Below, piece after piece: positions 13,356 to 22,641 of a stretch of DNA of 23,418 bases. The notes under the pieces are model-generated. The model made no database searches. It was not told where the DNA came from and saw only the letters and a program-made list of their open reading frames with translations. Each line of letters opens with the position of its first letter. Within the stretch, counting starts at the first letter, position 1. The position numbers were made by a program, and so were the translations under genes. Origin of the DNA: HGM10836 sp964430375 (GTDB lineage Bacteria > Bacillota_I > Bacilli_A > RF39 > UBA660); assembly GCA_964430375.1 (NCBI GenBank), contig CAYSEZ010000008.1, forward strand, positions 1-23,418, written 5' to 3'.

Positions 13356-15888
13356 ATATGATTTTAAGGAAGTAGAGTCTAATAAGTATGATATGTGGCT
13401 TGATTTAGATCTTTTTAAAGCAGGAGATAATAGTAAGAAACCTTTTACTATAGTTATACCACCACCAAATGTAACTGGTAAACTTCATTTGGGACACGCT
13501 TGGGATACTACTTTACAAGATATTTTAATTAGATATAAGAAGATGCAAGGTTATGATGCTTTGTGGGTTCCTGGGATGGATCATGCAGGTATTGCAACAC
13601 AGGCTAAAATTGATAAGAGATTAAAGGAAGAAGGATATGAACCTCGTAAGATGGATAGAGAAGAGTGGTTAAAACACGCTTGGTCTTGGAAGGATGAGTA
13701 TGCAGAAACAATTCATGAACAATGGAAAAAACTTTGTTTGTCTCTTGATTATTCTAGGGAAAGGTTTACTCTTGATGAGGGGCTTAGTTTTGCAGTTAGA
13801 AAGGTTTTTGTAGATTTATATAATAAAGGTTTGATTTATCGTGGGTTTAGGATTATTAACTGGGATCCAGAAGCGATGACTGCTTTAAGTAATGAAGAGG
13901 TTATTTATAAGGATGTAGAGGGTGCTTTTTATCATATTAAGTATATGCTAGAAGATGGAAGTGGTTATTTAGAGGTTGCTACTACTAGGCCTGAAACTTT
14001 ATTTGGAGATACTGCCGTTGCGGTTAATCCAGATGATGAGCGTTATAAGCATTTGATTGGTAAAAATGTAGTTCTTCCGATTGTTAATAAGTTAATTCCT
14101 ATTATTGGAGATTCTCATGCTGATCCAGAATTTGGAACAGGCTCAGTTAAAATTACTCCTGCTCACGATCCTAATGATTATGAGGTTGGATTAAGACATA
14201 ATTTGAAGCAGATTGTATGTATTAGAGAAGATGCTACAATGAATGAGAATGCAATAGGTTATGAGGGACTTACTCGTGAGGAATGTAGGGAAAAACTTGT
14301 TTCTGACTTGGATAGTCTTGGTTTGTTACTTGAGGTAGAAAAAATTACTCATAGTGTAGGACACTCTGAAAGAACTGGTGTTATGGTTGAACCTTATTTA
14401 TCTAGACAATGGTTTGTTAAGATGAGACCTCTAGCAGATGCAGTGTTATTGAATCAAAAAGATAAGAATAAAAAAGTTAATTTTGTTCCTGCTAGGTTTG
14501 AAAAAATTATGAATCACTGGATGGAAATTACTTATGATTGGTGTATTTCTCGTCAACTTTGGTGGGGTCATCAAATTCCTGCTTGGTACAGGGGTGATGA
14601 GGTATATGTAGGAATGGATGCTCCGGAAGGAGAAGGATGGGTACAAGATAGTGATGTATTAGATACTTGGTTTAGTAGTGCTTTATGGCCATTTTCTACT
14701 TTAGGTTTTCCTAATAAAACTAGTGATTTAGATAGGTATTTTCCAAATGATGTACTTGTTACTGGATATGATATTATTCCTTTTTGGGTTAATAGAATGA
14801 CTTTTCAATCTTTAGAGTTTATGGGTAAAAGACCTTTTAAAGATTGTTTAATTCACGGACTTATTCGTGATAAGGAAGGTAGAAAAATGAGTAAGTCTCT
14901 TGGTAACGGTATTGATCCTATGGATGTTATTGATAAGTATGGAGTTGATTCTTTAAGGTATTTTTTATCTACTAGTAGTGCTCCTGGTATGGATCTTAGG
15001 TATGATGAGGAGAAGGTTAGTTCTACTTGGAATTTTATTAATAAGTTATGGAATGCTTCTAGGTTTGTTTTAATGAATACAGAGGATGTTTCTTGTTATG
15101 ATTTTGATATAAATGAGCTTGATTTAACTGATAAGTGGATAATTAGTAAACTTAATAAAACTATTAAGGAAGTAACACGAAATATGGATAAGTATGAGTT
15201 TAATAATGTAGGTAGTTCTATATATGAGTTTGTTTGGACTATGTTTTGTGATAATTATATAGAATTTAGTAAGTCTAAGCTTGATAAGAATGTTACAAAA
15301 AGGGTACTTTGTTATGTGCTTTGTAATATTGTTAAGTTACTTCATCCATTTATGCCTTGTGTTACAGAGGAAATTTATCAAAATATGAATGGGTCATTGG
15401 ATAGTATTTTGCTAGATTGTTATCCATTATATAAAGAGGAATTTGTATTTGATAAGGAAGAAGAGTTAGTAGATTATTTTATTAAGGATGTTACTAATAT
15501 TAGAAATTTAAAGGTAAGTAATGGTATAGGTAAGGATGCATTAGTTATGATAAGTTCTAATGATGAGTTATTTTCTTTGTTTAAGAAGTTACTTAAGATA
15601 AGTGAGGATGTAATAATAGGTGATGAATCTTTAGGAGAGGGTTATAGTAAGTATAGTTATAAGAGTTCTTTAATTGAAATTAGTTATTATGCAACGAAGA
15701 GTAAAGAGGATAATTCTTTGGTACTTTTAGAGATAGAGAAGTTGAAACAATCTATAGAAAGAAGAGAAAAGTTGTTATCTAATGATAATTATGTTAATAA
15801 GGCTCCTTCTAATATAGTGGATATGGATAGACAGAAGTTAAAAGAGGAGAAGGAAAGACTTGAGTATTTAAAGGGAACTATAGAGTAG
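13342..15888 (+). CDS. valS: valyl-tRNA synthetase
   Basis: ValS charges tRNA-Val and edits misactivated threonine. The 848 residues include the class I motif HLGH (49-52) after PPPNVTGK, the editing-domain sequence TTRPETLFGD (214-223), CISRQLWWGHQIPAWY (401-416), and KMSKS (515-519). A C-terminal helical tail follows (about 785-848, rich in Glu, Lys and Leu), typical of the ValS arm that binds tRNA. Length and motifs are normal. The start ATG lies inside the end of the HD gene with AAAGGA ahead of it. Expression is expected to rise when valyl-tRNA falls, through the T-box. Confidence 0.98.
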   Translation: MLKNKYDFKEVESNKYDMWLDLDLFKAGDNSKKPFTIVIPPPNVTGKLHLGHAWDTTLQDILIRYKKMQGYDALWVPGMDHAGIATQAKIDKRLKEEGYEPRKMDREEWLKHAWSWKDEYAETIHEQWKKLCLSLDYSRERFTLDEGLSFAVRKVFVDLYNKGLIYRGFRIINWDPEAMTALSNEEVIYKDVEGAFYHIKYMLEDGSGYLEVATTRPETLFGDTAVAVNPDDERYKHLIGKNVVLPIVNKLIPIIGDSHADPEFGTGSVKITPAHDPNDYEVGLRHNLKQIVCIREDATMNENAIGYEGLTREECREKLVSDLDSLGLLLEVEKITHSVGHSERTGVMVEPYLSRQWFVKMRPLADAVLLNQKDKNKKVNFVPARFEKIMNHWMEITYDWCISRQLWWGHQIPAWYRGDEVYVGMDAPEGEGWVQDSDVLDTWFSSALWPFSTLGFPNKTSDLDRYFPNDVLVTGYDIIPFWVNRMTFQSLEFMGKRPFKDCLIHGLIRDKEGRKMSKSLGNGIDPMDVIDKYGVDSLRYFLSTSSAPGMDLRYDEEKVSSTWNFINKLWNASRFVLMNTEDVSCYDFDINELDLTDKWIISKLNKTIKEVTRNMDKYEFNNVGSSIYEFVWTMFCDNYIEFSKSKLDKNVTKRVLCYVLCNIVKLLHPFMPCVTEEIYQNMNGSLDSILLDCYPLYKEEFVFDKEEELVDYFIKDVTNIRNLKVSNGIGKDALVMISSNDELFSLFKKLLKISEDVIIGDESLGEGYSKYSYKSSLIEISYYATKSKEDNSLVLLEIEKLKQSIERREKLLSNDNYVNKAPSNIVDMDRQKLKEEKERLEYLKGTIE

Positions 15889-15897
15889 GTTTGTTTA

Positions 15898-15927
15898 AAA
15901 GATTTAAGGAAACTTAAGTCTTTTTTT
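15898..15927 (+). terminator. intrinsic terminator after valS
   Basis: AAAGATTTAAG (15898-15908) pairs with CTTAAGTCTTT (15913-15923), 11 bp with one G-U pair, around a GAAA tetraloop. It is followed by a T tract to 15927. It directly abuts the next promoter. Confidence 0.9.
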
Positions 15928-15956
15928 GTGACATTTATAGAGATATTTTGTATAAT
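15928..15956 (+). promoter_or_regulatory. sigma-A promoter of the SEC-C protein gene
   Basis: GTGACA (15928-15933), 17 bases, then TATAAT (15951-15956). The -35 begins on the base after the valS terminator T tract. GAGGTG (15965-15970) and ATG at 15976 follow. Confidence 0.8.
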
Positions 15957-15975
15957 TATTTTGTGAGGTGTAAGA

Positions 15976-17511
15976 ATGAATTTAAAAAAATGTTTAGAAA
16001 GGTTAAATGAAAAAGAATATGAAAAAGTTAGAAAGTTATATTCAGATGATAAGTTATCTATAGATGATTTAGTAAGACAAATGTGTATTGGTTTTACTTC
16101 AAATGGAATATTTTTTACTGATGAAGAGCTTAATGTTTTACGTTTATTAAGTGAAAAAAAAGAAGTTAAAAAAGTATCAAAATATTTATTAAAGTATGGT
16201 TATGTATATAAAATAGATGATAAATATATATTACCAGATGATTTTGGATTTTGTGTAAATTCTTTTTTTCAAGATAACTCTGTAAGAGAAAGAAAGGCTT
16301 TGGTTTTATCTTTTTATATGAGTTCAAATGGTGGTTTGAAACTTGATAATTTAATTGAATTAATGGGTAAAAGTGGTGTTAAAATTACTAAAAATGAAGC
16401 ATTAGATATAGCAAGAGAAAATGATTATATGGTAGATAATGATATGATTTATTTAAATGAGTTAGTATCTCGTCATTTTGGTGAAGTTCTTTTTTGTGAT
16501 AATCCGGATATTCCTAAGGAACATAAGGTTTTTGATTTAAAAGAAATGTTTGATATTATATATTTAAAGGAAGATTTTTTTCCTAATAAACTTTTTGGGC
16601 TGTTAAATGATAAGATATCTAATACTGATAAAGCTGGGTTTTTTACTGATTTTGTTAGTGTATTTTCTTTTGCAGAATTTTTCTCTGAAGAGACTTTTGA
16701 TATTTTATTAAAGAAATTTAATATGAAATTAGATAATAAGGATAAAGAAGAAATTTTAGAATTTATTTGGGAAGTTACATATATTTTACCTTGTTGGTTA
16801 CTTAAAGGTTATTCTTTTTCTGAAATACAAGATGGCTCTAAAAAATGTATAGATGCGATTAAAAAGATGGTAAAAGAAGATGAAAAGAATGATTTTAAGT
16901 CTAATTTATATAATTCTGTTTTTGCGTATGTAACAATTAATGGGTTAATTGAAGTAGATAAGTTGATTGATATTTTTAAGGAACATCATAATATTGTTTT
17001 GGAAAAAGAGTTGTTACTTGAACTTATTAAATTGGAAGATTATATTAAAGAGAAGGATGGTTATTTATATATAATAGATGATGATAAAGATATGTTTAAT
17101 TATTTAATAAATGAAAAGAAAAAAGTTTCTTCTTATAAGATAATTGATGATTTTAGAGAAATTTTAAATGAATTTAATGGAAATTGTGATAAATTTGATA
17201 AACTTTTATTAAGTTATGGAATAAAAGGTGAAGCATGTGATGTAACAAGGACTTTTCTTTTATATGATAATTTAAGTAAATTTTCATTAGTGGGAATACT
17301 TTCTTCTTATAATATTAATTTGGATTCAAAAAAGTTTTCTAAATTATTTAATGATATAAAAGTTTTGAGGAGAAATTTTAGGTTATGGAGTTTAAATGGA
17401 TATAAAGAATCTGAAATAAATGTAAATGTTAATAAAAAAGTTAAAATAGGTAGAAATGAAAAGTGTCCTTGTGGATCTGGAAAAAAATATAAGGTGTGCT
17501 GCGGGAGATAG
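15976..17511 (+). CDS. uncharacterised 511-residue protein with C-terminal SEC-C zinc motif
   Basis: The last 20 residues form a SEC-C motif: Cys497-Pro-Cys499, Gly-Ser-Gly-Lys-Lys-Tyr, then Cys508-Cys509. This is the small zinc-binding tail first known from SecA, where it binds SecB or ribosomes; it occurs on many other proteins. The remaining roughly 490 residues are not a family I recognise. They look cytosolic and mostly helical, rich in Asp, Lys, Phe and Leu, with two short stretches resembling winged-helix-like strand/helix blocks near residues 60-85 and 335-360 (for example GYVYKIDDKYILP and DYIKEKDGYLYII). No catalytic motif is evident. It is transcribed from its own promoter, with no close downstream partner. 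It is not SecA, as no helicase motifs are present. Confidence 0.85.
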   Translation: MNLKKCLERLNEKEYEKVRKLYSDDKLSIDDLVRQMCIGFTSNGIFFTDEELNVLRLLSEKKEVKKVSKYLLKYGYVYKIDDKYILPDDFGFCVNSFFQDNSVRERKALVLSFYMSSNGGLKLDNLIELMGKSGVKITKNEALDIARENDYMVDNDMIYLNELVSRHFGEVLFCDNPDIPKEHKVFDLKEMFDIIYLKEDFFPNKLFGLLNDKISNTDKAGFFTDFVSVFSFAEFFSEETFDILLKKFNMKLDNKDKEEILEFIWEVTYILPCWLLKGYSFSEIQDGSKKCIDAIKKMVKEDEKNDFKSNLYNSVFAYVTINGLIEVDKLIDIFKEHHNIVLEKELLLELIKLEDYIKEKDGYLYIIDDDKDMFNYLINEKKKVSSYKIIDDFREILNEFNGNCDKFDKLLLSYGIKGEACDVTRTFLLYDNLSKFSLVGILSSYNINLDSKKFSKLFNDIKVLRRNFRLWSLNGYKESEINVNVNKKVKIGRNEKCPCGSGKKYKVCCGR

Positions 17512-17683
17512 TTTTAATATATAGTTTATAAAATAATATGAAGTTTTTTAAGTATGATAAAATCAGTTTATATATATTTGTAATATTGGTTTTGGAATGT
17601 TTAAAAAAATTTTTTTGAAAGTAAAGTATATAATGTTTGATTTATTAATAATTTAGTGTTAATATATGACGCAGGTGATTTAT

Positions 17684-18586
17684 ATGAGTTTATTATATCT
17701 TAATGAAGAAGAAGCTACTGTATTAGAAGAGATAACTAGATGTACTTATTCGGTAGCAGATGAATATAATAAGTTAATGGATATGGAAGTAAATGGTAAA
17801 AGTATAGATGGTTTTAATTTATATAGTTTAAAGAAAGCTTTGGATGAGGAAAGTAAGGCTTATCTAGTATTTAAAGATAATTCTAGTTTATTGTTTTCTA
17901 TTTTAAGTAAGTTAGAAGATGTTAATAATTATATGGAAAATACTGATACTTCTCTTACCTCTTCATCTTGTATTATTGATAGAATAGTTAGTGTTTTAAA
18001 AATTATAAGTTATTATTATACAAACTCTAATATTGAAAAACGTTCTAATTTTTTAGCAGAACTTACTTTTTTAAAAATTATGTCTATTTATTCTAAAATA
18101 TATGATGATATAAAAAGTGATATTAAGTTAAGTGATAGGAAGAGTTTTTTATTAAAAAAGTATGATAATTTATTTACTATGACTATTTGTGAATCTTATG
18201 TAGTTAATAATAATTTTGATTTTAAAAGTGCTTTAGAGGAAATTAATAAGATTTATGGAAGTTACTGTGATTCTTGTTTTAATTATTTTTATGAAATTTA
18301 TAAAGCTACTATAGATGACTTGTTTATAAATATAACAGATGAAAACTATGAGGATTTAAGTTTTAAAGGAGAGTTGTTATCTCATTATGTATATTTAAGA
18401 AGTATATTAGTTTTTATGGATGATAAAGATATTGTTAATGCTCGTAATTATTTTGATTTAGTATTTAATAGTTCTTCATATATAGGTAATCATAAGTTTG
18501 ATAAGAATAAGAAACATATTAAGTTAATTGAGAAAGCATTTGATGAAGTTTCTAGTGATAAAGTAAGATATAGGGATAAAAAGTAG
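17684..18586 (+). CDS. hypothetical protein, 300 residues
   Basis: I do not recognise this protein. The start is ATG 17684 behind AGGTGA (17673-17678); an in-frame ATG at 17666 lies upstream of that site and is rejected. The product is predicted mainly helical and soluble, rich in Ser, Asp, Tyr, Leu and Lys, with no signal peptide or membrane helix. It opens with MSLLYLNEEEATVLEEITR. The middle holds several Tyr-rich helices, and Cys occurs in a CDSC pair near residue 203. No catalytic motif stands out. It has the same base and codon use as its neighbours. No clear terminator separates it from the SEC-C gene, 172 bases upstream. Confidence 0.75.
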   Translation: MSLLYLNEEEATVLEEITRCTYSVADEYNKLMDMEVNGKSIDGFNLYSLKKALDEESKAYLVFKDNSSLLFSILSKLEDVNNYMENTDTSLTSSSCIIDRIVSVLKIISYYYTNSNIEKRSNFLAELTFLKIMSIYSKIYDDIKSDIKLSDRKSFLLKKYDNLFTMTICESYVVNNNFDFKSALEEINKIYGSYCDSCFNYFYEIYKATIDDLFINITDENYEDLSFKGELLSHYVYLRSILVFMDDKDIVNARNYFDLVFNSSSYIGNHKFDKNKKHIKLIEKAFDEVSSDKVRYRDKK

Positions 18587-18641
18587 ATAAAGAATTTAAA
18601 TATTAATTATATTTGTAATTAGTATTAATTTTTTCTTTAAT

Positions 18642-18662
18642 TTGCGTAAAGATTGCGTTAAA
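18642..18662. repeat. pair of TTGCG direct repeats upstream of the AMP-ligase gene
   Basis: TTGCGTAAA (18642-18650) and TTGCGTTAAA (18653-18662) start 11 bases apart, about one DNA turn, in a 149-base AT-rich intergenic stretch. The arrangement resembles two protein half-sites on one face of the helix. No protein can be named. Confidence 0.4.
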
Positions 18663-18735
18663 ATATTAAACTTTTTGTTGTTTTTTTAGGTATTTTGTGG
18701 TAGTATAAATGTTAATTTATGAAAGGGGAGATATT

Positions 18736-20655
18736 ATGGATAAGAAATATCTTAAAGAGTATAGAGAAAAAATTTCTTCTTTAAGTGAGGAAGAAAAAAA
18801 TGAAAGAGATTTATATTTAAAGAAACTTGCAAATGGAGAAATATATGGTCCTAGTACTAATGTTCCTAGTATTGATAAGCCTTGGCTTAAGTATTATAGA
18901 GATGAATATATTACTGGTAATTTACCTAAAGTTAGTATGTATGATTATTTAGTATCTAATAACTTAAATAATTTATCTAGTACTGCTCTTACATATTATA
19001 ATAATAAAATATCTTATGAAGAGTTAATTAAAAATATTGATGAAGTAGCAAAAGCTTTTGTTAATATAGGTGTTAAAAGTGGGGATATAGTAACTATTGC
19101 AATGCCTTTTACTCCAGAGACTGTTTATTGTATTTATGCTTTAAATAAGATTGGAGCAATTGCTAATATGGTTGATCCTCGTGTACCTAGTTCTAAATTA
19201 AATAATTATATTACTGGTGCAGCATCAAAGTATATGGTTACAATTGATAAGATTTATCCTAAAGTAAATGAAATATTAGATGATTCTAATTTAGAAAAGG
19301 TAGTATTTGTTAGTGCTTATGATTCTTTAAAGTTTCCTATGAATACTGTAGCAAAACTTTTTAAGGAAGATTATAAGAATGCAAAGAGTAATTTATCTTA
19401 TAGTGATTTATATACTGATTGGAATACTTTTATGAGTGGTGCTTCTAATATTAGTTATTCTGTAGAAGATGAATATTATGTAAATAAACCTGCGATTATT
19501 TTATATACTAGTGGTACTAGTGGAGAGCCAAAGGGTGCAATTAGTACTAATGAATCTTTTAATAGTATGACTTATTCACAATTTGATTCTATTATTAATA
19601 CTAATGTAGGTGATAAGTTTTTACTTATTATGCCACCTTTTATAGCATATGGACTTGGAATTGGGTTACATGGTCAGTTATGTACTGGGCAAAATTTAAT
19701 TATGGTTCCTACATTTAATATTGATAATGAGGCTTCTATGCTTGGAGAACTTGTTAAAAAGTATAGACCACAGACTGTTATGGGGGTTCCTACTTTTATG
19801 GATGATTTAACTAGACACCCTGATATGCAAAAAATGGATTTATCATTTTTAAAGAATGTTATTGTTGGTGGAGATTCTATGATAGTAGAAAGTGAAGAAA
19901 GAGTTAATGATTTTTTAAGAAATCATAATTCTAGTGCTAGAATAACTAAAGGATGGGGACTTACTGAAGTAAATAGTTGTGCAACATATACAAGGGATAA
20001 TGATACTAATTTATTAGGTAGTGCTGGACTTCCTTTGATTAAAAATAATATTAGAATAGTTAAACCTATTGTAGATGAATCAGGTGAAGTTAAGGAACTT
20101 AGTAATTTTAATTTAGATGAAGTTGAGGAGTTAGGATATAATAAAACGGGTGAAATATTTGTTTTGGCTCCTACTGTGATATGTGATTATTTGAATAATG
20201 AAGAGGCTTCTAGGAAATCATTTTTTTCTACTAATAAAGGGGATAGATGGGTTAGAACTTTGGATTTAGGTAGAATAGATGAAAATGGTAATTTGTTTGT
20301 AGATGGTAGAATTAAAAGACTTGTTATTAGACCAGATGGTCATAATGTTTCTCCGTTTGCAATTGAAAATATAATTACTTCTGATTCTAGGGTATTAAGT
20401 GCTGCAGTTGTTGGTAGACCTAGTGTTAATAGTAATCATGGCGCTTATCCGGTTGCATATATTGTATTAAAGGATGAATATAAAGATAAAGCGGAAGAAA
20501 TAATTAGTGAAATAGATAAGAAGATTAAGAGTTTATTACCTCCGAGAGATGTAGCAGAGCATTTTGAAGTAATAGATGAGATGCCTCTTACTGATGTAGG
20601 TAAGGTTAATATTAGAGAGTTAGAAAATCGTGAGAAGGTTAGAGTTAGAAAATAA
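18736..20655 (+). CDS. stand-alone acyl-adenylate-forming enzyme (acyl-CoA synthetase-like)
   Basis: ANL-superfamily enzymes activate a carboxylic acid with ATP and usually hand it to CoA or a carrier protein. In this 639-residue product the core motifs are complete. They are the A3 P-loop YTSGTSGEPKG (257-267), A5 GWGLTE, the A7 Asp-containing LDLGRID, the A8 hinge GRIKRLVIRPDGHNVSP and the A10 lysine in TDVGKVN (Lys623). An N-terminal extension of about 60 residues precedes the domain. No membrane helix or attached carrier domain is present, and no ACP gene is adjacent. The start is ATG 18736 behind AGGGGAG (18724-18730); an ATG at 18709 is upstream of that site. The substrate cannot be read from sequence; a fatty or other acyl acid is likely. 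It is not clearly DltA. Confidence 0.88.
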   Translation: MDKKYLKEYREKISSLSEEEKNERDLYLKKLANGEIYGPSTNVPSIDKPWLKYYRDEYITGNLPKVSMYDYLVSNNLNNLSSTALTYYNNKISYEELIKNIDEVAKAFVNIGVKSGDIVTIAMPFTPETVYCIYALNKIGAIANMVDPRVPSSKLNNYITGAASKYMVTIDKIYPKVNEILDDSNLEKVVFVSAYDSLKFPMNTVAKLFKEDYKNAKSNLSYSDLYTDWNTFMSGASNISYSVEDEYYVNKPAIILYTSGTSGEPKGAISTNESFNSMTYSQFDSIINTNVGDKFLLIMPPFIAYGLGIGLHGQLCTGQNLIMVPTFNIDNEASMLGELVKKYRPQTVMGVPTFMDDLTRHPDMQKMDLSFLKNVIVGGDSMIVESEERVNDFLRNHNSSARITKGWGLTEVNSCATYTRDNDTNLLGSAGLPLIKNNIRIVKPIVDESGEVKELSNFNLDEVEELGYNKTGEIFVLAPTVICDYLNNEEASRKSFFSTNKGDRWVRTLDLGRIDENGNLFVDGRIKRLVIRPDGHNVSPFAIENIITSDSRVLSAAVVGRPSVNSNHGAYPVAYIVLKDEYKDKAEEIISEIDKKIKSLLPPRDVAEHFEVIDEMPLTDVGKVNIRELENREKVRVRK

Positions 20656-20719
20656 TTCTTTCCTTTTTATTATACAAAATTATTCATTAAATTTAATTTA
20701 TATTTTTAATTATTTTTCG

Positions 20720-20748
20720 TTTACAAACTGGTTATATTTTGTTACAAT
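20720..20748 (+). promoter_or_regulatory. sigma-A promoter of the pseudo-kinase gene
   Basis: TTTACA (20720-20725), 17 bases, then TACAAT (20743-20748) preceded by TG and one base. Both boxes are near consensus. The start lies 25 bases downstream, behind GAGGTGG (20761-20767). Confidence 0.75.
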
Positions 20749-20772
20749 TTATTTATAGTAGAGGTGGTTTTA

Positions 20773-22575
20773 ATGACTAATAATTCTTATACAATTATAA
20801 GTTTAATTTATAATTTACTTGTTCTTATATGTTTTTTTACTAAAAAAAGGGTTGATACTTTAGAAAATAAGATATATGGTTTATTACTTAAAATTAATTT
20901 TTTTAATATTATTTTTGCATTACTTAGTTTTTTAACTATTATTAATGCTTCTGGTATGCCTTTTTTGAATAATTTGATATCTAAGACTTTACTTGTGTTT
21001 TTTGCTTTATGGACTTTTGTTTTTACTACTTATATTTATGTTATTTCTTATTCTAAAAAGTATAATAAGAATTTTGATAAGAAGTATAATTTGTTTAAGA
21101 AAGTTATGATAGGGTTATTTTTAGTAGTAGTACTTTGTATTTATGCTTTACCTTTATATTATTTTGGTGAAAATGGGGTTGCTTATAGTTATGGACCTAG
21201 TGCAAATGTTGTTTATATTTTTACTACTTTACTTATTATTTCTTGGATAATTATGTCTTTTAGTAATTATAAAAATATTCGTAATAAGAAGTATTTACCT
21301 GTTCTTATGTTTATTATATTAGTTATAATAGTGGTTATTATTCAAAAGAGTAATCCTGCTTTATTATTAATTACTGCGATGGAGACTTTTATTACTGTTA
21401 TTATGTATTTTACTATTGAAAATCCTGATTTATATATGATAGATGAGTTATATAGAAATAAAACTATAGTAGAACAAACTTATGAAGATAAAGCTAACTT
21501 TTTATTTGAAGTTACTCAAAAGATTAGAGGTCCTTTATTTGAAATACATAATTTATGTGATGAGTTAAAGGGTGAAAAAGATATTAAAATTTTAGAGAAG
21601 GGTATTAGTATTATAAATAGTGATGTAAAACAACTTGATTTTATTGTTAATGATGTTTTAGATGTAGATAGTTTGGATACTAGGATGATTAATGTTACTA
21701 ATAATAAGTATAATTTGAATAATTTATTTAATGAGATTGTATTAAGGGTTAAACCTTGTATACCTAAAAATGTTGATTTTAGGAGTAAAATTAGTAATAG
21801 TGTTTTATATTTATATGGGGATAATATTAAGTTAAAACAGATAATACTTTCTTTGTTAATGAACGCTATTAAGAATGTTACTGGTGGTTATGTAGATTTT
21901 TCTATTAATACTATTGAAAGATTTGATGCATGTAGATTAGTTGTTTCTATTAAGGTTTCTTCTAGTGAACTTTCTACTAATGAGATAAATGATATTTTAT
22001 CTTCGACTGGAGAACTTACTAGTGAAGAGATTAAAGATATAGATAATATGGATATGAGTTTAAAGTTATGTCAAAAAGTTATTAAGGTATTTGGTGGTAC
22101 TTTAATGATAAGAAGTTTAGAGGGTGTTGGTACTGAATTTATGCTTCTTGTAGATCAAAAATTAGATAGTGTTAGTGATGGTTCTAGTATATTAGACAAG
22201 TATGAGTATTATGTTAAAAAGTCTAAAACTGTGCTTATTGTGTCACAAAATAAGGAATTAATTAGTTATTTGAAAAAGGAATTTAAGGGTTATGATGTTG
22301 TTCCTTCATCTTTAATGAATCCAAAGGATGTAGAAAAGAAGATTAATACTAAAAAGTATGATTATATTGTATTAGATGATAATTTATCTCTTATGAGTGC
22401 TTATCATGTGTTTAAGGATTTAAAAGAGATTAAAGGTTTTAATACTCCGGTTATTATTGTTTTAGATAAGGATAAGGCTTCTATTAAGGAACATTATATA
22501 AGTGATGGATTTAGTGATTATATAATGTTAGATAATAAGAAAGAAGATATTAGAAAGATTGTAAATAAGTATTAA
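20773..22575 (+). CDS. seven-helix membrane protein with degenerate histidine-kinase and receiver domains
   Basis: The layout is that of a hybrid sensor kinase. About seven membrane helices (5-22, 37-57, 68-92, 110-129, 145-162, 175-190, 195-214) are followed by a dimerisation helix pair (235-300), an ATPase-like domain (315-462) and a receiver-like domain (485-600). The key residues are missing. The phosphorylated His of the SHExRTPL box is Gln249 (VTQKIRGPL). The N-box Asn364 remains (MNAIK), but the G1 box DxGxG is absent (IKVSSSEL) and the G2 GLGL is DMSL. In the receiver the acidic pair is Ser-Gln (VLIVSQNK), the Thr/Ser site is Asp, and the Lys is Asp (YIMLD); Asp535/536 in VLDDN remain. 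It probably cannot phosphorylate itself and may act as a binding or scaffold sensor. The start is ATG 20773; a GTG at 20764 lies within the ribosome binding site. Confidence 0.85.
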   Translation: MTNNSYTIISLIYNLLVLICFFTKKRVDTLENKIYGLLLKINFFNIIFALLSFLTIINASGMPFLNNLISKTLLVFFALWTFVFTTYIYVISYSKKYNKNFDKKYNLFKKVMIGLFLVVVLCIYALPLYYFGENGVAYSYGPSANVVYIFTTLLIISWIIMSFSNYKNIRNKKYLPVLMFIILVIIVVIIQKSNPALLLITAMETFITVIMYFTIENPDLYMIDELYRNKTIVEQTYEDKANFLFEVTQKIRGPLFEIHNLCDELKGEKDIKILEKGISIINSDVKQLDFIVNDVLDVDSLDTRMINVTNNKYNLNNLFNEIVLRVKPCIPKNVDFRSKISNSVLYLYGDNIKLKQIILSLLMNAIKNVTGGYVDFSINTIERFDACRLVVSIKVSSSELSTNEINDILSSTGELTSEEIKDIDNMDMSLKLCQKVIKVFGGTLMIRSLEGVGTEFMLLVDQKLDSVSDGSSILDKYEYYVKKSKTVLIVSQNKELISYLKKEFKGYDVVPSSLMNPKDVEKKINTKKYDYIVLDDNLSLMSAYHVFKDLKEIKGFNTPVIIVLDKDKASIKEHYISDGFSDYIMLDNKKEDIRKIVNKY

Positions 22576-22596
22576 TTTCCTTATTTTATAAGGGAA
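22576..22596 (+). other. hairpin directly after the pseudo-kinase stop codon
   Basis: TTTCCTTAT (22576-22584) pairs with ATAAGGGAA (22588-22596), nine pairs with one G-U, around a TTT loop. It starts on the base after the stop codon. No T tract follows, so it is not a standard terminator; it may protect the 3' end of the message. Confidence 0.5.
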
Positions 22597-22623
22597 AAAG
22601 ATGTCTTACCACAAATTTAGGTT

Positions 22624-22641
22624 TTTGTCAAATTTGACAAA
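22624..22641. promoter_or_regulatory. perfect 18-bp palindrome, operator-like
   Basis: TTTGTCAAATTTGACAAA equals its own reverse complement and overlaps the -35 box of the ankyrin gene promoter. This is the usual position for a dimeric repressor site. It could also form a hairpin ahead of CCTTTTG and serve as a weak terminator for the upstream gene. Confidence 0.65.

Noticed and set aside
17538..17618. A 26-codon frame beginning MKFFKYDKISLY with a hydrophobic middle
   Set aside because: It has no ribosome binding site and no clear promoter or neighbour coupling; in DNA this AT-rich such frames are expected by chance. It could be a gene remnant, but nothing proves it.
22576..22596. Hairpin after the pseudo-kinase as an intrinsic terminator
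   Set aside because: The stem is good but is followed by AAAAAG, not a T tract, on the coding strand, so it is listed only as a hairpin.
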